In this document: positions 1 through 5,933 of the stretch, piece by piece | Position numbering within the stretch: position 1 is the first letter of the stretch | How the letters are laid out: the number at the start of each line of letters is the position of its first letter | NCBI GenBank assembly: GCA_964557845.1 | Contig: CAZLBV010000315.1 | Span: 1 to 6,364, forward strand | Reading direction: 5' to 3' | Origin: CAZLBV01 sp964557845 | GTDB taxonomy: Bacteria > Acidobacteriota > Aminicenantia > Aminicenantales > Aminicenantaceae | DNA: 6,364 nucleotides | Position numbers and translations under genes: made by a program | The notes under the pieces: generated by a model | The model's input: only the letters and a program-made list of their open reading frames with translations | Database searches by the model: none | What the model was told of the DNA's origin: nothing

Positions 1-615
1 ATAGATCAAAGAAACCAGCAGGATCAATCCGAACCTAACGATTCCAAATGATCCAAAACTTACTCCCGGATCCAGGTTCATAAAAGAAAAACCGATCAAA
101 GTGACAAAAATAAATGGGACGGTCAAGCATAAAAAATTTCCTATCCACTTGCCAATCAGAACTTTCGCGCGGGACACAGGATTGGACAGCATCAATTTAA
201 GTGTCCCCGCCTCCCTCTCCCGGCTGATCTGATCAAAGCCGAACAGCAGAGCCATCAGAGACAGGATCACACGGGTGATATACATAAAATCCGGTGCAGA
301 AAAATACGAAAAGATGATGTTCCCGGACTGCTTGCCGGCTTTGACATCGATGCCGATGCGGCTAACTTCATAGGAACGGGCCATGGCTTCATCCAATCCT
401 TTGACAAAGATGGAAAGAGGGTTGGGAGGATTGACGGCTATGGGATCCTCCGGTCTGGGTTTGATCAAGTGATAGTCAGAAAGGCGATCTTTGAAATCAC
501 GATGCATAATAAAAAAGCTGGAAAACACCAGGAGGACCATCAGTAAGATCACGATAAAAAATTTGTAGCTCAGCAGGTTCGTGATGATCTCTTTTTTGGC
601 TATGTTCCATGTCAT
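1..615 (-). CDS. ABC-2 type transporter permease subunit, 3' end cut by window edge
   Basis: Membrane-spanning partner of the ATPase encoded just upstream in the same operon; it would form the transport channel in the inner membrane. An open frame runs from ATG at 615 to base 1 without a stop (205 codons seen, C-terminus missing). Residues about 19-37 form the first membrane helix, followed by a polar loop of about 70 residues, a helix at about 109-127, then the stretch DQISREREAGTLKLMLSNPV (129-147) that is typical of ABC-2 permeases of the NosY/ABC2_membrane_2 kind, then helices at about 157-179 and from 193. The start is supported by AAGGAG at 624-629, 8 bases before the ATG. The long loop after helix 1 is also usual for this group. 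Family is well supported; the substrate cannot be inferred from this fragment. Confidence 0.88.
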   Translation of the reverse strand, partial: MTWNIAKKEIITNLLSYKFFIVILLMVLLVFSSFFIMHRDFKDRLSDYHLIKPRPEDPIAVNPPNPLSIFVKGLDEAMARSYEVSRIGIDVKAGKQSGNIIFSYFSAPDFMYITRVILSLMALLFGFDQISREREAGTLKLMLSNPVSRAKVLIGKWIGNFLCLTVPFIFVTLIGFSFMNLDPGVSFGSFGIVRFGLILLVSLIY

Positions 616-623
616 GTATGTAT

Positions 624-629
624 CTCCTT
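624..629 (-). promoter_or_regulatory. Ribosome binding site of the ABC permease gene
   Basis: AAGGAG on the minus strand, 8 bases before the ATG at 615. It lies in the 48-base gap after the ATPase stop codon (TAA at 664-666). No hairpin or terminator is visible in that gap, consistent with cotranscription. Confidence 0.75.
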
Positions 630-663
630 CTGATAAGGACTACAGACTCAATTCCAGAGAAAG

Positions 664-1398
664 TTATGACGCCAGCGGCTCAGCCCTCATGTAGTCAATA
701 TAGATCTTCACCAGATCCTCATACTGCAGCTCTTCCCGGGTCCGCTCCATCACCAAACGGCCTTCCTTCATAATCCCAACCCGGTCGGCAATATCTTTGG
801 CACGAAATATGTCATGAGTTGACATAAGAATAGCCTTCCCTTCCTGCTTCAATTCGCCCAATATCTCTAAAAACTCAGAGGCAGCCTTAGGATCCAAACC
901 AGAAGTGGGCTCGTCCAGTAAAATAGCCGGAGCATTTTTGATGATGGCGATAGAAATTCCCAATTTTTGCCTCATTCCTTTGGAGAAATTTTTGACACGC
1001 TGTTCAAATGCTTTTTCCTGCAGTGAAACGCGGCGCATGACCTGATAATAATCTTCCTTATTCAACTGCTCCCGGCCTCCCAGGCTTGCAAAAAAGTCCA
1101 AATTCTGGCGGGCGGTAAAATTACCATAGAGCATGACATTCTCGGAGACAAAGGCCACATATTTTTTAGCTTCCAGAGGATCGTTAGTCACATCGATACC
1201 ATTGATATAACATGTGCCGGTAGTGGGGGGTATGAAGTTTAAAAACAAATTGATAGTGGTGGTTTTTCCAGCCCCATTGGCACCCAGAAGACAGAACACT
1301 TCTCCCGGCCGCACTTCCAAATTCAGATGATCCAAAGCCAGCACTCCACCTTCATATCGTTTGGATAAATCATGGGCTTTAAGTATGGGATTATCCAT
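664..1398 (-). CDS. ABC transporter ATP-binding protein (ABC-2 exporter type)
   Basis: Cytoplasmic ATPase of 244 residues that would power the permease encoded 48 bases downstream. Counting from the ATG at 1398: Walker A GANGAGKTT at about 39-47, signature NFSKGM at about 137-142 (the FSKGM form common in CcmA/NatA-type exporters instead of LSGGQ), Walker B AILLDEP at about 158-164, D-loop SGLD at about 166-169, and switch histidine in STHD at about 195. The usual Q-loop glutamine appears replaced in VSENVMLYGNFT (Glu at about 86). Length is normal for a single nucleotide-binding domain with a short C-terminal tail. The TTG at 1404 is in frame, but AGGAGA at 1405-1410 touches it, whereas it sits 6 bases from ATG 1398, so I place the start there. 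The gene begins 13 bases after the NEW3 gene ends. Family certain; substrate unknown. Confidence 0.95.
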   Translation of the reverse strand: MDNPILKAHDLSKRYEGGVLALDHLNLEVRPGEVFCLLGANGAGKTTTINLFLNFIPPTTGTCYINGIDVTNDPLEAKKYVAFVSENVMLYGNFTARQNLDFFASLGGREQLNKEDYYQVMRRVSLQEKAFEQRVKNFSKGMRQKLGISIAIIKNAPAILLDEPTSGLDPKAASEFLEILGELKQEGKAILMSTHDIFRAKDIADRVGIMKEGRLVMERTREELQYEDLVKIYIDYMRAEPLAS

Positions 1399-1404
1399 TG
1401 GCAA

Positions 1405-1410
1405 TCTCCT
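1405..1410 (-). promoter_or_regulatory. Ribosome binding site deciding the ATPase start
   Basis: AGGAGA on the minus strand, 6 bases before ATG 1398 and directly abutting the in-frame TTG at 1404. The spacing favours the ATG. The site lies in the 13-base gap following the stop codon of the upstream NEW3 gene, so translation of the two genes may be coupled. Confidence 0.75.
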
Positions 1411-1411
1411 G

Positions 1412-2893
1412 TTAACGCCTGGTAAGCTTGATACCGAAAATAACTATTCCTACCAACAAACCGATGAGCAGCACGATCAGCAAAGTGATGCCCACAACAT
1501 TGGTCTTGGCGCTTATATGTATTCTTACGATTTTATCTTCAGATTCAACCCGCCGGTTATCCGCGATGCATTCTGTTCTGATCCTGGGCTCGTAATCTCC
1601 CACAGAAACATCGACTGGAGGGATGAACTCGAGGGTGACAACCTCTTCTTTATTCTGTTCCAGAATAGGGATCAGATCCGGAGTCACTTCCGATCTCCAG
1701 TTTATGGGGAGATCTGTGTATATCCTGATATTATTCAACCTGCGGGTACCGGTGTTTCTGATCCTTACATCCATTTTTACGTTCTCGCCGGTATTAATCT
1801 CATGGTACAGGTTAACTGCCTGCACCTCGATACGGCCAACTCCTCTTGGGATCAACTCCAGCCTCACATGACCCAGCCTGAGTTCTTCTATGGTTTCTTT
1901 CTCGATCCTCGCTCCAGTTTCCATTATTTCCAAAAGCTGTTCCTCCTGAGTGCTGTCCATGGCCAGGGCAAAAAATTCGATCGACTGGTCCATTACCACT
2001 TCATCATCGGCATTTTTGGGCAAATACAGCCTTAAGGAAAGCTGCATACTGGTTATTCCTTCGGTGAATTTTATCTGGGACAAACGGGCTTGGGTTTGAG
2101 GATCGACGAATTCATAGGTGATCTGATTGGGAAGATTCAAAACCATCAACTTGAACACATTGGCCTCTCCACTGAATTTTTCCAAGGAAAGGTCAAAGGT
2201 CGCCTGGCTTTCCAGATCCGCTTCCTGGGAGAATTGAGCGGAATTGATGGTAACAATGTTGGCGCTTAATCCTTTCTGTAGATAAACCGCAGTGGATTCT
2301 TCCCGGCCCGCGTAGAAAACATTGATACCCAGATTTTCCACATCCTTGAGCAGCTGAAAAGTCACCTGTCGTTCTGATTCCAGCGGCATGGAACTGATGG
2401 TTTTCTCATAAGGATCGGAAATGATCCTCCCTTCTGATTGCAGTGAAACAAAAACATCCTTGATCTCACGGATGAAATCTAGAGGGAAAAGATCCTGGGC
2501 ATCTATATTCAAGCGTTCCAGCTCTTTTAATTCTTTGGATGAATACCGCAGGGTTACCCTGACCATTTTTTTCCCGGAATTATCCTGGTATTTAACAGCA
2601 CTTACAACTGAGATACGGGCTTCACTTCCCAGAAAATTGATCAAAGCTTCCTGATAGCTGACCTGAGCTTGAAGATAGGCGGTTCTTTTGCGAGCAAAGT
2701 CCTCCTCCGAGATAAGCCCCTCCTCCTTAAGTTTTAAAGCCCGGTTGAAATCACCCTCTTTTTCCTGCAGGGATAATTGGGCCTGTTTCAAGCGCAGCAG
2801 TTTGATCGATTGGGATTCCTGTTGAGCGAAAAGAGACGCTCCCCCTAAAAAAATCAGCAGTATCAAAACCGTTGTGACTTTTACTTTTTTCAT
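1412..2893 (-). CDS. Exported, C-terminally anchored NEW3-like domain protein with adaptor-like alpha-hairpin
   Basis: First gene of the left operon, 493 residues from ATG 2893. Residues 1-23 are a signal peptide (two Lys, a hydrophobic run LILLIFLGGASLFA, cleavage probably after Ala23). Residues about 25-90 are highly charged and helical, with a central GLISEEDF turn (59-66) resembling the alpha-hairpin of efflux adaptor or TolC-type proteins. Residues about 95-330 are strand-rich and unassigned. Residues about 345-460 resemble the NEW3 / COG1470 Ig-like fold (NAVNLYHE..ENVKMDVRIRNTG-type pattern: GENVKMDVRIRNTG then LPINW and VTLEFIPPVDVSVGDYEPRI). Residues about 465-487 are a membrane helix followed by KLTRR. 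The body should therefore face outside with a short cytoplasmic tail. Genes of this kind often sit beside ABC-2 ATPase/permease pairs, as here, which suggests a role as extracytoplasmic partner of the transporter. Exact function unknown; topology is well supported, the NEW3 assignment moderately so. Confidence 0.85.
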   Translation of the reverse strand: MKKVKVTTVLILLIFLGGASLFAQQESQSIKLLRLKQAQLSLQEKEGDFNRALKLKEEGLISEEDFARKRTAYLQAQVSYQEALINFLGSEARISVVSAVKYQDNSGKKMVRVTLRYSSKELKELERLNIDAQDLFPLDFIREIKDVFVSLQSEGRIISDPYEKTISSMPLESERQVTFQLLKDVENLGINVFYAGREESTAVYLQKGLSANIVTINSAQFSQEADLESQATFDLSLEKFSGEANVFKLMVLNLPNQITYEFVDPQTQARLSQIKFTEGITSMQLSLRLYLPKNADDEVVMDQSIEFFALAMDSTQEEQLLEIMETGARIEKETIEELRLGHVRLELIPRGVGRIEVQAVNLYHEINTGENVKMDVRIRNTGTRRLNNIRIYTDLPINWRSEVTPDLIPILEQNKEEVVTLEFIPPVDVSVGDYEPRIRTECIADNRRVESEDKIVRIHISAKTNVVGITLLIVLLIGLLVGIVIFGIKLTRR

Positions 2894-2901
2894 GTTACTC
2901 A

Positions 2902-2905
2902 CTCC
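2902..2905 (-). promoter_or_regulatory. Ribosome binding site deciding the NEW3 gene start
   Basis: GGAG on the minus strand, 8 bases before ATG 2893. The in-frame GTG at 2900-2902 overlaps this site and so is unlikely to be the start; using the ATG also gives a cleaner signal peptide beginning MKKVK. Confidence 0.7.
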
Positions 2906-2961
2906 ATTGAGGTCTAATCCGCTCTATTCTATCGTTTATCATACCTTACGAACAAGATAAA

Positions 2962-2978
2962 ACCGGCAATTTCCCGGT
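2962..2978 (-). repeat. Small hairpin in the leader of the left operon
   Basis: On the minus strand ACCGG, a 7-base loop GAAATTG, then CCGGT followed by TTTATC. If transcription starts near 2995 the hairpin lies at about +18 to +34 of the leader. The stem is only 5 bp with a short U-rich tail, so it could be a weak attenuator or a 5' stabilising stem, or it could be chance. Confidence 0.3.
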
Positions 2979-3005
2979 CATTTATTATTTCCAAGTCAAA
3001 TGATC

Positions 3006-3021
3006 TGCAAACTTAGTGCCA
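3006..3021 (-). promoter_or_regulatory. Sigma-54 (-24/-12) promoter of the NEW3/ABC operon
   Basis: The minus strand reads TGGCAC (3021-3016), TAAGT (3015-3011), TTGCA (3010-3006). This matches the established RpoN consensus TGGCAC-N5-TTGCW at every defined position, with GG and GC separated by exactly 10 bases. The predicted start is near 2995, giving a leader of about 100 bases before ATG 2893. The divergent neighbour encodes a GAFTDA-bearing activator, the class of protein sigma-54 promoters require, so motif and context agree. Confidence 0.85.
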
Positions 3022-3032
3022 ATCACTTAACC

Positions 3033-3050
3033 TGGACAATTCATTGAATT
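3033..3050. promoter_or_regulatory. Degenerate second copy of the palindromic operator
   Basis: On the plus strand TGGACAATTCATTG (3033-3046) matches 13 of 14 bases of the minus strand of the perfect palindrome at 3136-3157 (TGGGCAATTCATTG). Its other half has decayed to ATTGAATT. The inner part is itself a short palindrome, AATTCA-T-TGAATT (3038-3050). The centre is about 46 bases upstream of the predicted sigma-54 start and 105 bp from the centre of the perfect copy, close to ten helical turns. Probably a weaker binding site for the same regulator. Confidence 0.5.
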
Positions 3051-3077
3051 AAAAACACTAATCCATGAAATTCCTTG

Positions 3078-3103
3078 GGGAAACTGCTTGGTATAAATTT
3101 CCC
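3078..3103. repeat. Inverted repeat GGGAAA-N14-TTTCCC
   Basis: Six-base arms at 3078-3083 and 3098-3103, centred about 95 bases upstream of the predicted sigma-54 start and lying between the two operator copies. It could be a protein-binding site, but arms this short with a long spacer can arise by chance. Confidence 0.25.
3089..3097 (+). promoter_or_regulatory. Possible extended -10 promoter of the kinase/regulator operon
   Basis: TGGTATAAA reads as TG-N-TATAAA, an extended -10 element with 5 of 6 matches in the hexamer. No good -35 element lies 16-18 bases upstream. A start near 3104 would give a leader of about 107 bases containing the perfect palindrome. Offered only as the best candidate for basal expression of the two-component genes. 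Confidence 0.3.
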
Positions 3104-3135
3104 TTACTAATTATTTTAAAAATGAATAAAGAAAA

Positions 3136-3157
3136 AATGGGCAATGAATTGCCCATT
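3136..3157. promoter_or_regulatory. Perfect palindrome, candidate enhancer site for the NtrC-type regulator
   Basis: Arms AATGGGCAAT (3136-3145) and ATTGCCCATT (3148-3157) are exact reverse complements separated by GA. The centre is about 151 bases upstream of the predicted sigma-54 start of the left operon, a distance typical of sigma-54 enhancers, and 64 bases before the kinase ATG. A related copy lies at 3033-3050. On the minus strand the palindrome is followed by a T run (complement of A 3132-3137) and so also looks like an intrinsic terminator, but no gene reads into it in that direction, so an operator role is preferred. Confidence 0.6.
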
Positions 3158-3210
3158 AGTGTGAATCGGATTACTCACTTTTATTTTCATTTACTAAGAT
3201 TTATTGTAAT

Positions 3211-4464
3211 ATGGCACCAGTGATCAAAAATATCCAGCGAATATTAAAAAAAACTATTCGACCATCACCACCCATTTACCCCTGGGATTTTTTCAAAGAG
3301 TTGGAAGACAGCCTGAACCTGATCGAAGACCTGGATAAGGTCGGTGAGAATTTCTTGGGAAGGATAAAAGAGATACTGCCTATAGAGCGTCTGATTCTTC
3401 TTCTTTATGATCAGGATTCCGGAAAATTCAGAGTCAATAATCAATTCGGTTATTCATGGGAAGACTTGAAGGACGTGTTTTTTTTCCAGAATGAATCTCT
3501 TATAAAATGGTTGAAGATCAACAAAACCGATATATATTTCAAGAAGAATCCCGGTGTATTCGCCTATCTGTCTGAACGGGAACAAATGATATTAAAGAGT
3601 ATCAGAGTGGAACTCTGCTTTCCTTTGGTCTCCATGAACCGGTTGATCGGGATCATTTTCATCGGAGCCAAACAGGATGGAACCGGTTACACTGATCAGG
3701 AACTCACCATCATATCTTCCCTAACTCCGCAAACCGGCATTGCTTTGGAAAACGCCGTTCTTTATAAAGAACAACGGGAACGGTTCCGCAGGATGTCCCG
3801 GGCGGATAGACTAGCCACGATCGGCGAGCTGGCTGCCGGGGCCGCCCATGAGATCCGAAATCCCTTGACCGCCATAAGATCCACTCTCCAGTATCTGACC
3901 GGAAAGATCGAAGGAGAAAAAGAGAATACTCTCTTAAAAAATGCTTTAAGTGAGACCGATAGGATCGATGAGATCCTCTCGGCTCTTCTCTCCTTTTCCC
4001 GGCCGTCTGAAATAAAAAGAGAATCCGAAGATCTGATAAAAATAATCAATGAATGTCTGGAATTGATCTCTTTCCAAGCCAGAAAAATGAAGGTGGAAAC
4101 TACGCGCATTTACCCCAAAGATCCGATTATCTTCACTTTTGATAAAAGCCAGGTCAAACAGTTGTTTTTAAATTTATTTCTTAATTCGCTTCAATCCATG
4201 CCGGGTGGCGGTGAGTTAAAATTAGAGATTCAAAGATTGCCTGAGGGAAAAATCTTGATTTCGATTTCAGATACCGGCGAAGGAATTCCAGAAGAAAATT
4301 TGGACAAGGTATTCGATCCTTTTTTTACCACTAAAAAAGGAGGGACTGGCTTAGGGCTATCCATTTGCTATGGCATTGTCCGTTCTCATAAAGGAGAGAT
4401 CGAGATAAAAAACAATTCCGGCCAAGGGACCACTGCATTAATCCGGCTGCCGACCAACATATAG
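3211..4464 (+). CDS. Soluble GAF-domain sensor histidine kinase (NtrB-like)
   Basis: Cytoplasmic kinase of 417 residues that should autophosphorylate and pass phosphate to the regulator encoded next. There is no signal peptide or membrane segment. A GAF-like sensory domain spans about 40-185 (ILPIERLILLLYD.. to FPLVSMNRLIGIIFIG and TGIALENAVLY). The HisKA dimerisation domain follows at about 197-265 with the H-box AAGAAHEIRNPLTAI, phosphorylated histidine His213. The ATPase domain at about 308-415 has the N-box NLFLNSLQSMP (Asn325), G1 DTGEGIP (354-360), F-box DPFFTTK (369-375) and G2 GGTGLGL (377-383). All catalytic motifs are intact. The ATG at 3211 is the only standard start after the in-frame stop at 3157-3159, but it has no recognisable Shine-Dalgarno sequence, unlike its neighbours. 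The GAF ligand cannot be read from the sequence. Confidence 0.95.
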   Translation: MAPVIKNIQRILKKTIRPSPPIYPWDFFKELEDSLNLIEDLDKVGENFLGRIKEILPIERLILLLYDQDSGKFRVNNQFGYSWEDLKDVFFFQNESLIKWLKINKTDIYFKKNPGVFAYLSEREQMILKSIRVELCFPLVSMNRLIGIIFIGAKQDGTGYTDQELTIISSLTPQTGIALENAVLYKEQRERFRRMSRADRLATIGELAAGAAHEIRNPLTAIRSTLQYLTGKIEGEKENTLLKNALSETDRIDEILSALLSFSRPSEIKRESEDLIKIINECLELISFQARKMKVETTRIYPKDPIIFTFDKSQVKQLFLNLFLNSLQSMPGGGELKLEIQRLPEGKILISISDTGEGIPEENLDKVFDPFFTTKKGGTGLGLSICYGIVRSHKGEIEIKNNSGQGTTALIRLPTNI

Positions 4465-4466
4465 GA
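4463..4466 (+). promoter_or_regulatory. Ribosome binding site of the response regulator, overlapping the kinase stop
   Basis: AGGA at 4463-4466 overlaps the kinase TAG stop (4462-4464) and lies 8 bases before ATG 4475. This arrangement suggests coupled translation of kinase and regulator. Confidence 0.6.
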
Positions 4467-4474
4467 ACACAATC

Positions 4475-5869
4475 ATGAAATTTAAAATACTCATAGTCGA
4501 TGATGAACAAAATATCAGGGATATTTTTTCTCTGCTACTGGAAGAACAGGGATATGAAGTAGAAACTGCCGGGAAGGGAACTATTGGACTAAAAAAGATG
4601 AGATCATTTAAACCGGATCTTCTGCTGCTTGATATGAATCTTCCTGATATAACCGGTCTCGAAGTGTTGGCTCAGGTAAAAGTCCTGCATCCTGAAACAG
4701 AGACTATCATCATTACTGCTTTCGGCACCATAAAAAACGCAGTAGAAGCCACCAGACAGGGTGCTTATGATTATCTGGAAAAACCCATAAACAATGATGA
4801 GCTTCTCCTTCTGATCTCCCGGGTCATCCAAGTTAAAAAACTCCAAAGGGAGGTGGATGAATTAAAATCCAAGCTGTCCTCACAGTACCGAATCTCCAGC
4901 ATGGTGGGGAGAAGTGGTAAAATGAACTCCATCTTCCAGATGATGGATAAGATCGCCCGTGTGGATGGAACCGTCCTTATAACTGGGGAAAGCGGGACCG
5001 GCAAAGAATTAGCGGCCCGGGCTATCCATTTTAACAGCCCCAGAAAAGACGGCCCTTTTGTAGTGGTCAACTGCGGAGCCATTCCCAGAGAACTGATAGA
5101 ATCGGAATTTTTCGGACACACCAGGGGAGCCTTTACTGATGCCAAAACCGAAAAAACCGGAAAATTCGAACTGGCAAACCAGGGTACGATCTTTTTGGAT
5201 GAGATCGGAGACCTCTCCTGCGAAGCACAGGTCAAGCTTCTCCGTGCGCTGGGAGAAAAAGAGATAACCAGAGTAGGGGGAACAAAGACCATCCCGGTTG
5301 ATGTCAGGGTAATTGCCGCCACCAATAAAGATCTAACTGATGAAGTTAAATCCAGTCGTTTCCGGGAAGACCTCTACTGGAGACTGGCGGTCTTATCTCT
5401 CCGCCTTCCCCCCCTTCGAGAACGAACAGAAGATATCCCCCTTTTGTGTGAGCACTTTATCCAAAAATTCAATCAGGAATTAAAAAAAAACATCCAGGGG
5501 ATCACTCATCCGGCGTTGAAATTAATGCAATTGTATGACTGGCCCGGCAATATCCGGGAATTGGAAAGTGTGGTCTATGAAGCGATGGTCATGAATGAGA
5601 ACCCTTTCATCGACGCAGAAACACTACCTCTCCGCATGAGGACACTCCCTACAGACATGGAATCCCAACCAGCTTTGTCCCACTCTGGGCTAAGTGACAC
5701 AATTCGAGCCTTTACAGGAAATATGGAAAAACAGATAATCGAAAATACTCTCAAAGAGACCGGCGGAAACAAGACCAGGGCTGCAGAAAAATTAGGGATC
5801 AGCCGAAAAACCCTATTCAATAAAATAGCAGCTTATAAGATCAGCGAGAGTTCATATGGAAAAGGTTGA
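4475..5869 (+). CDS. NtrC-family sigma-54-dependent response regulator
   Basis: Activator of 464 residues, partner of the kinase encoded 10 bases upstream. The receiver domain (about 1-120) has the acidic pair Asp9/Asp10, phosphoacceptor Asp53 (LLLLDMNLPD), Thr81 and Lys103. The AAA+ domain (about 142-375) has Walker A GESGTGKE (171-178), the sigma-54 contact loop GAFTDA (218-223), Walker B GTIFLDEIG (237-245), the ATN sensor region (282-284), the arginine-finger region SRFREDLYWRL (294-304) and sensor II WPGNIREL (356-363). A Fis-type helix-turn-helix lies at about 416-456 (NKTRAAEKLGISRKTLFNKI). Every motif needed for phosphorylation-dependent activation of sigma-54 RNA polymerase is present. 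The consensus sigma-54 promoter in the divergent region, with upstream palindromes, is the obvious local target. Family certain; target assignment is inference. Confidence 0.97.
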   Translation: MKFKILIVDDEQNIRDIFSLLLEEQGYEVETAGKGTIGLKKMRSFKPDLLLLDMNLPDITGLEVLAQVKVLHPETETIIITAFGTIKNAVEATRQGAYDYLEKPINNDELLLLISRVIQVKKLQREVDELKSKLSSQYRISSMVGRSGKMNSIFQMMDKIARVDGTVLITGESGTGKELAARAIHFNSPRKDGPFVVVNCGAIPRELIESEFFGHTRGAFTDAKTEKTGKFELANQGTIFLDEIGDLSCEAQVKLLRALGEKEITRVGGTKTIPVDVRVIAATNKDLTDEVKSSRFREDLYWRLAVLSLRLPPLRERTEDIPLLCEHFIQKFNQELKKNIQGITHPALKLMQLYDWPGNIRELESVVYEAMVMNENPFIDAETLPLRMRTLPTDMESQPALSHSGLSDTIRAFTGNMEKQIIENTLKETGGNKTRAAEKLGISRKTLFNKIAAYKISESSYGKG

Positions 5870-5896
5870 CGCTGTGTCCCAATTTTATTAATATTA

Positions 5897-5912
5897 TGGC
5901 AGATTAATTTCA
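5897..5912 (+). promoter_or_regulatory. Weak sigma-54-like site before the DUF6305-like gene
   Basis: TGGCA at 5897-5901 and TTTCA at 5908-5912 have the correct -24/-12 spacing, but the -12 GC is TC, a deviation at a normally critical base. The predicted start near 5923 leaves an 11-base leader that just includes the ribosome binding site GGAGA (5924-5928). Context (downstream of an NtrC-type activator) makes it worth noting; the mismatch keeps confidence low. Confidence 0.25.
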
Positions 5913-5933
5913 GTCACAAAAATGGAGAAATTT

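Larger units (their letters stand above)
2894..3210. other. Divergent intergenic control region
   Basis: A 317-base AT-rich stretch without a credible gene separates the divergently transcribed NEW3/ABC operon and the two-component operon. It holds, from left to right: a leader of about 100 bases for the left operon with a small hairpin, a consensus sigma-54 promoter (minus strand, 3006-3021), a degenerate operator copy (3033-3050), a possible sigma-70 extended -10 element for the right operon (3089-3097), a GGGAAA-N14-TTTCCC inverted repeat (3078-3103), and a perfect palindrome (3136-3157). Each of the main elements is listed separately. Confidence 0.85.

Noticed and set aside
1402..1404. 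TTG as the start of the ATPase
   Set aside because: The ribosome binding site AGGAGA directly abuts it, leaving no spacing. The ATG six bases further on is correctly placed.
1361..2035. Plus-strand open frame of 224 codons
   Set aside because: It lies wholly antisense to the ATPase start and the 3' half of the NEW3 gene, has no ribosome binding site, and its translation shows no domain pattern. The minus-strand genes have clear motifs.
3033..3049. Plus-strand TGG...TTGA pattern as a sigma-54 promoter for the kinase operon
   Set aside because: Spacing fits, but the -12 GC is GA and the -24 element is TGGACA. The stretch is better explained as the second copy of the palindromic operator.
3132..3157. 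Palindrome plus T run as a minus-strand intrinsic terminator
   Set aside because: The stem and T run look right, but no transcript is expected to read leftward into it because the gene to the right is on the plus strand. Position and the second copy favour a protein-binding site.
3211..3226. TGGCAC at the kinase start codon as a sigma-54 -24 element
   Set aside because: TGGCAC is present, but no TTGC follows at the required spacing, and it lies inside the coding sequence.
4771..5325. Minus-strand open frame of 184 codons
   Set aside because: Antisense to the conserved AAA+ domain of the response regulator. The Ser/Pro-rich translation is typical of a shadow frame.
5870..5896. Terminator after the response regulator
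   Set aside because: AT-rich with short TTAATATTA-type symmetry, but no GC-rich stem followed by a T run.
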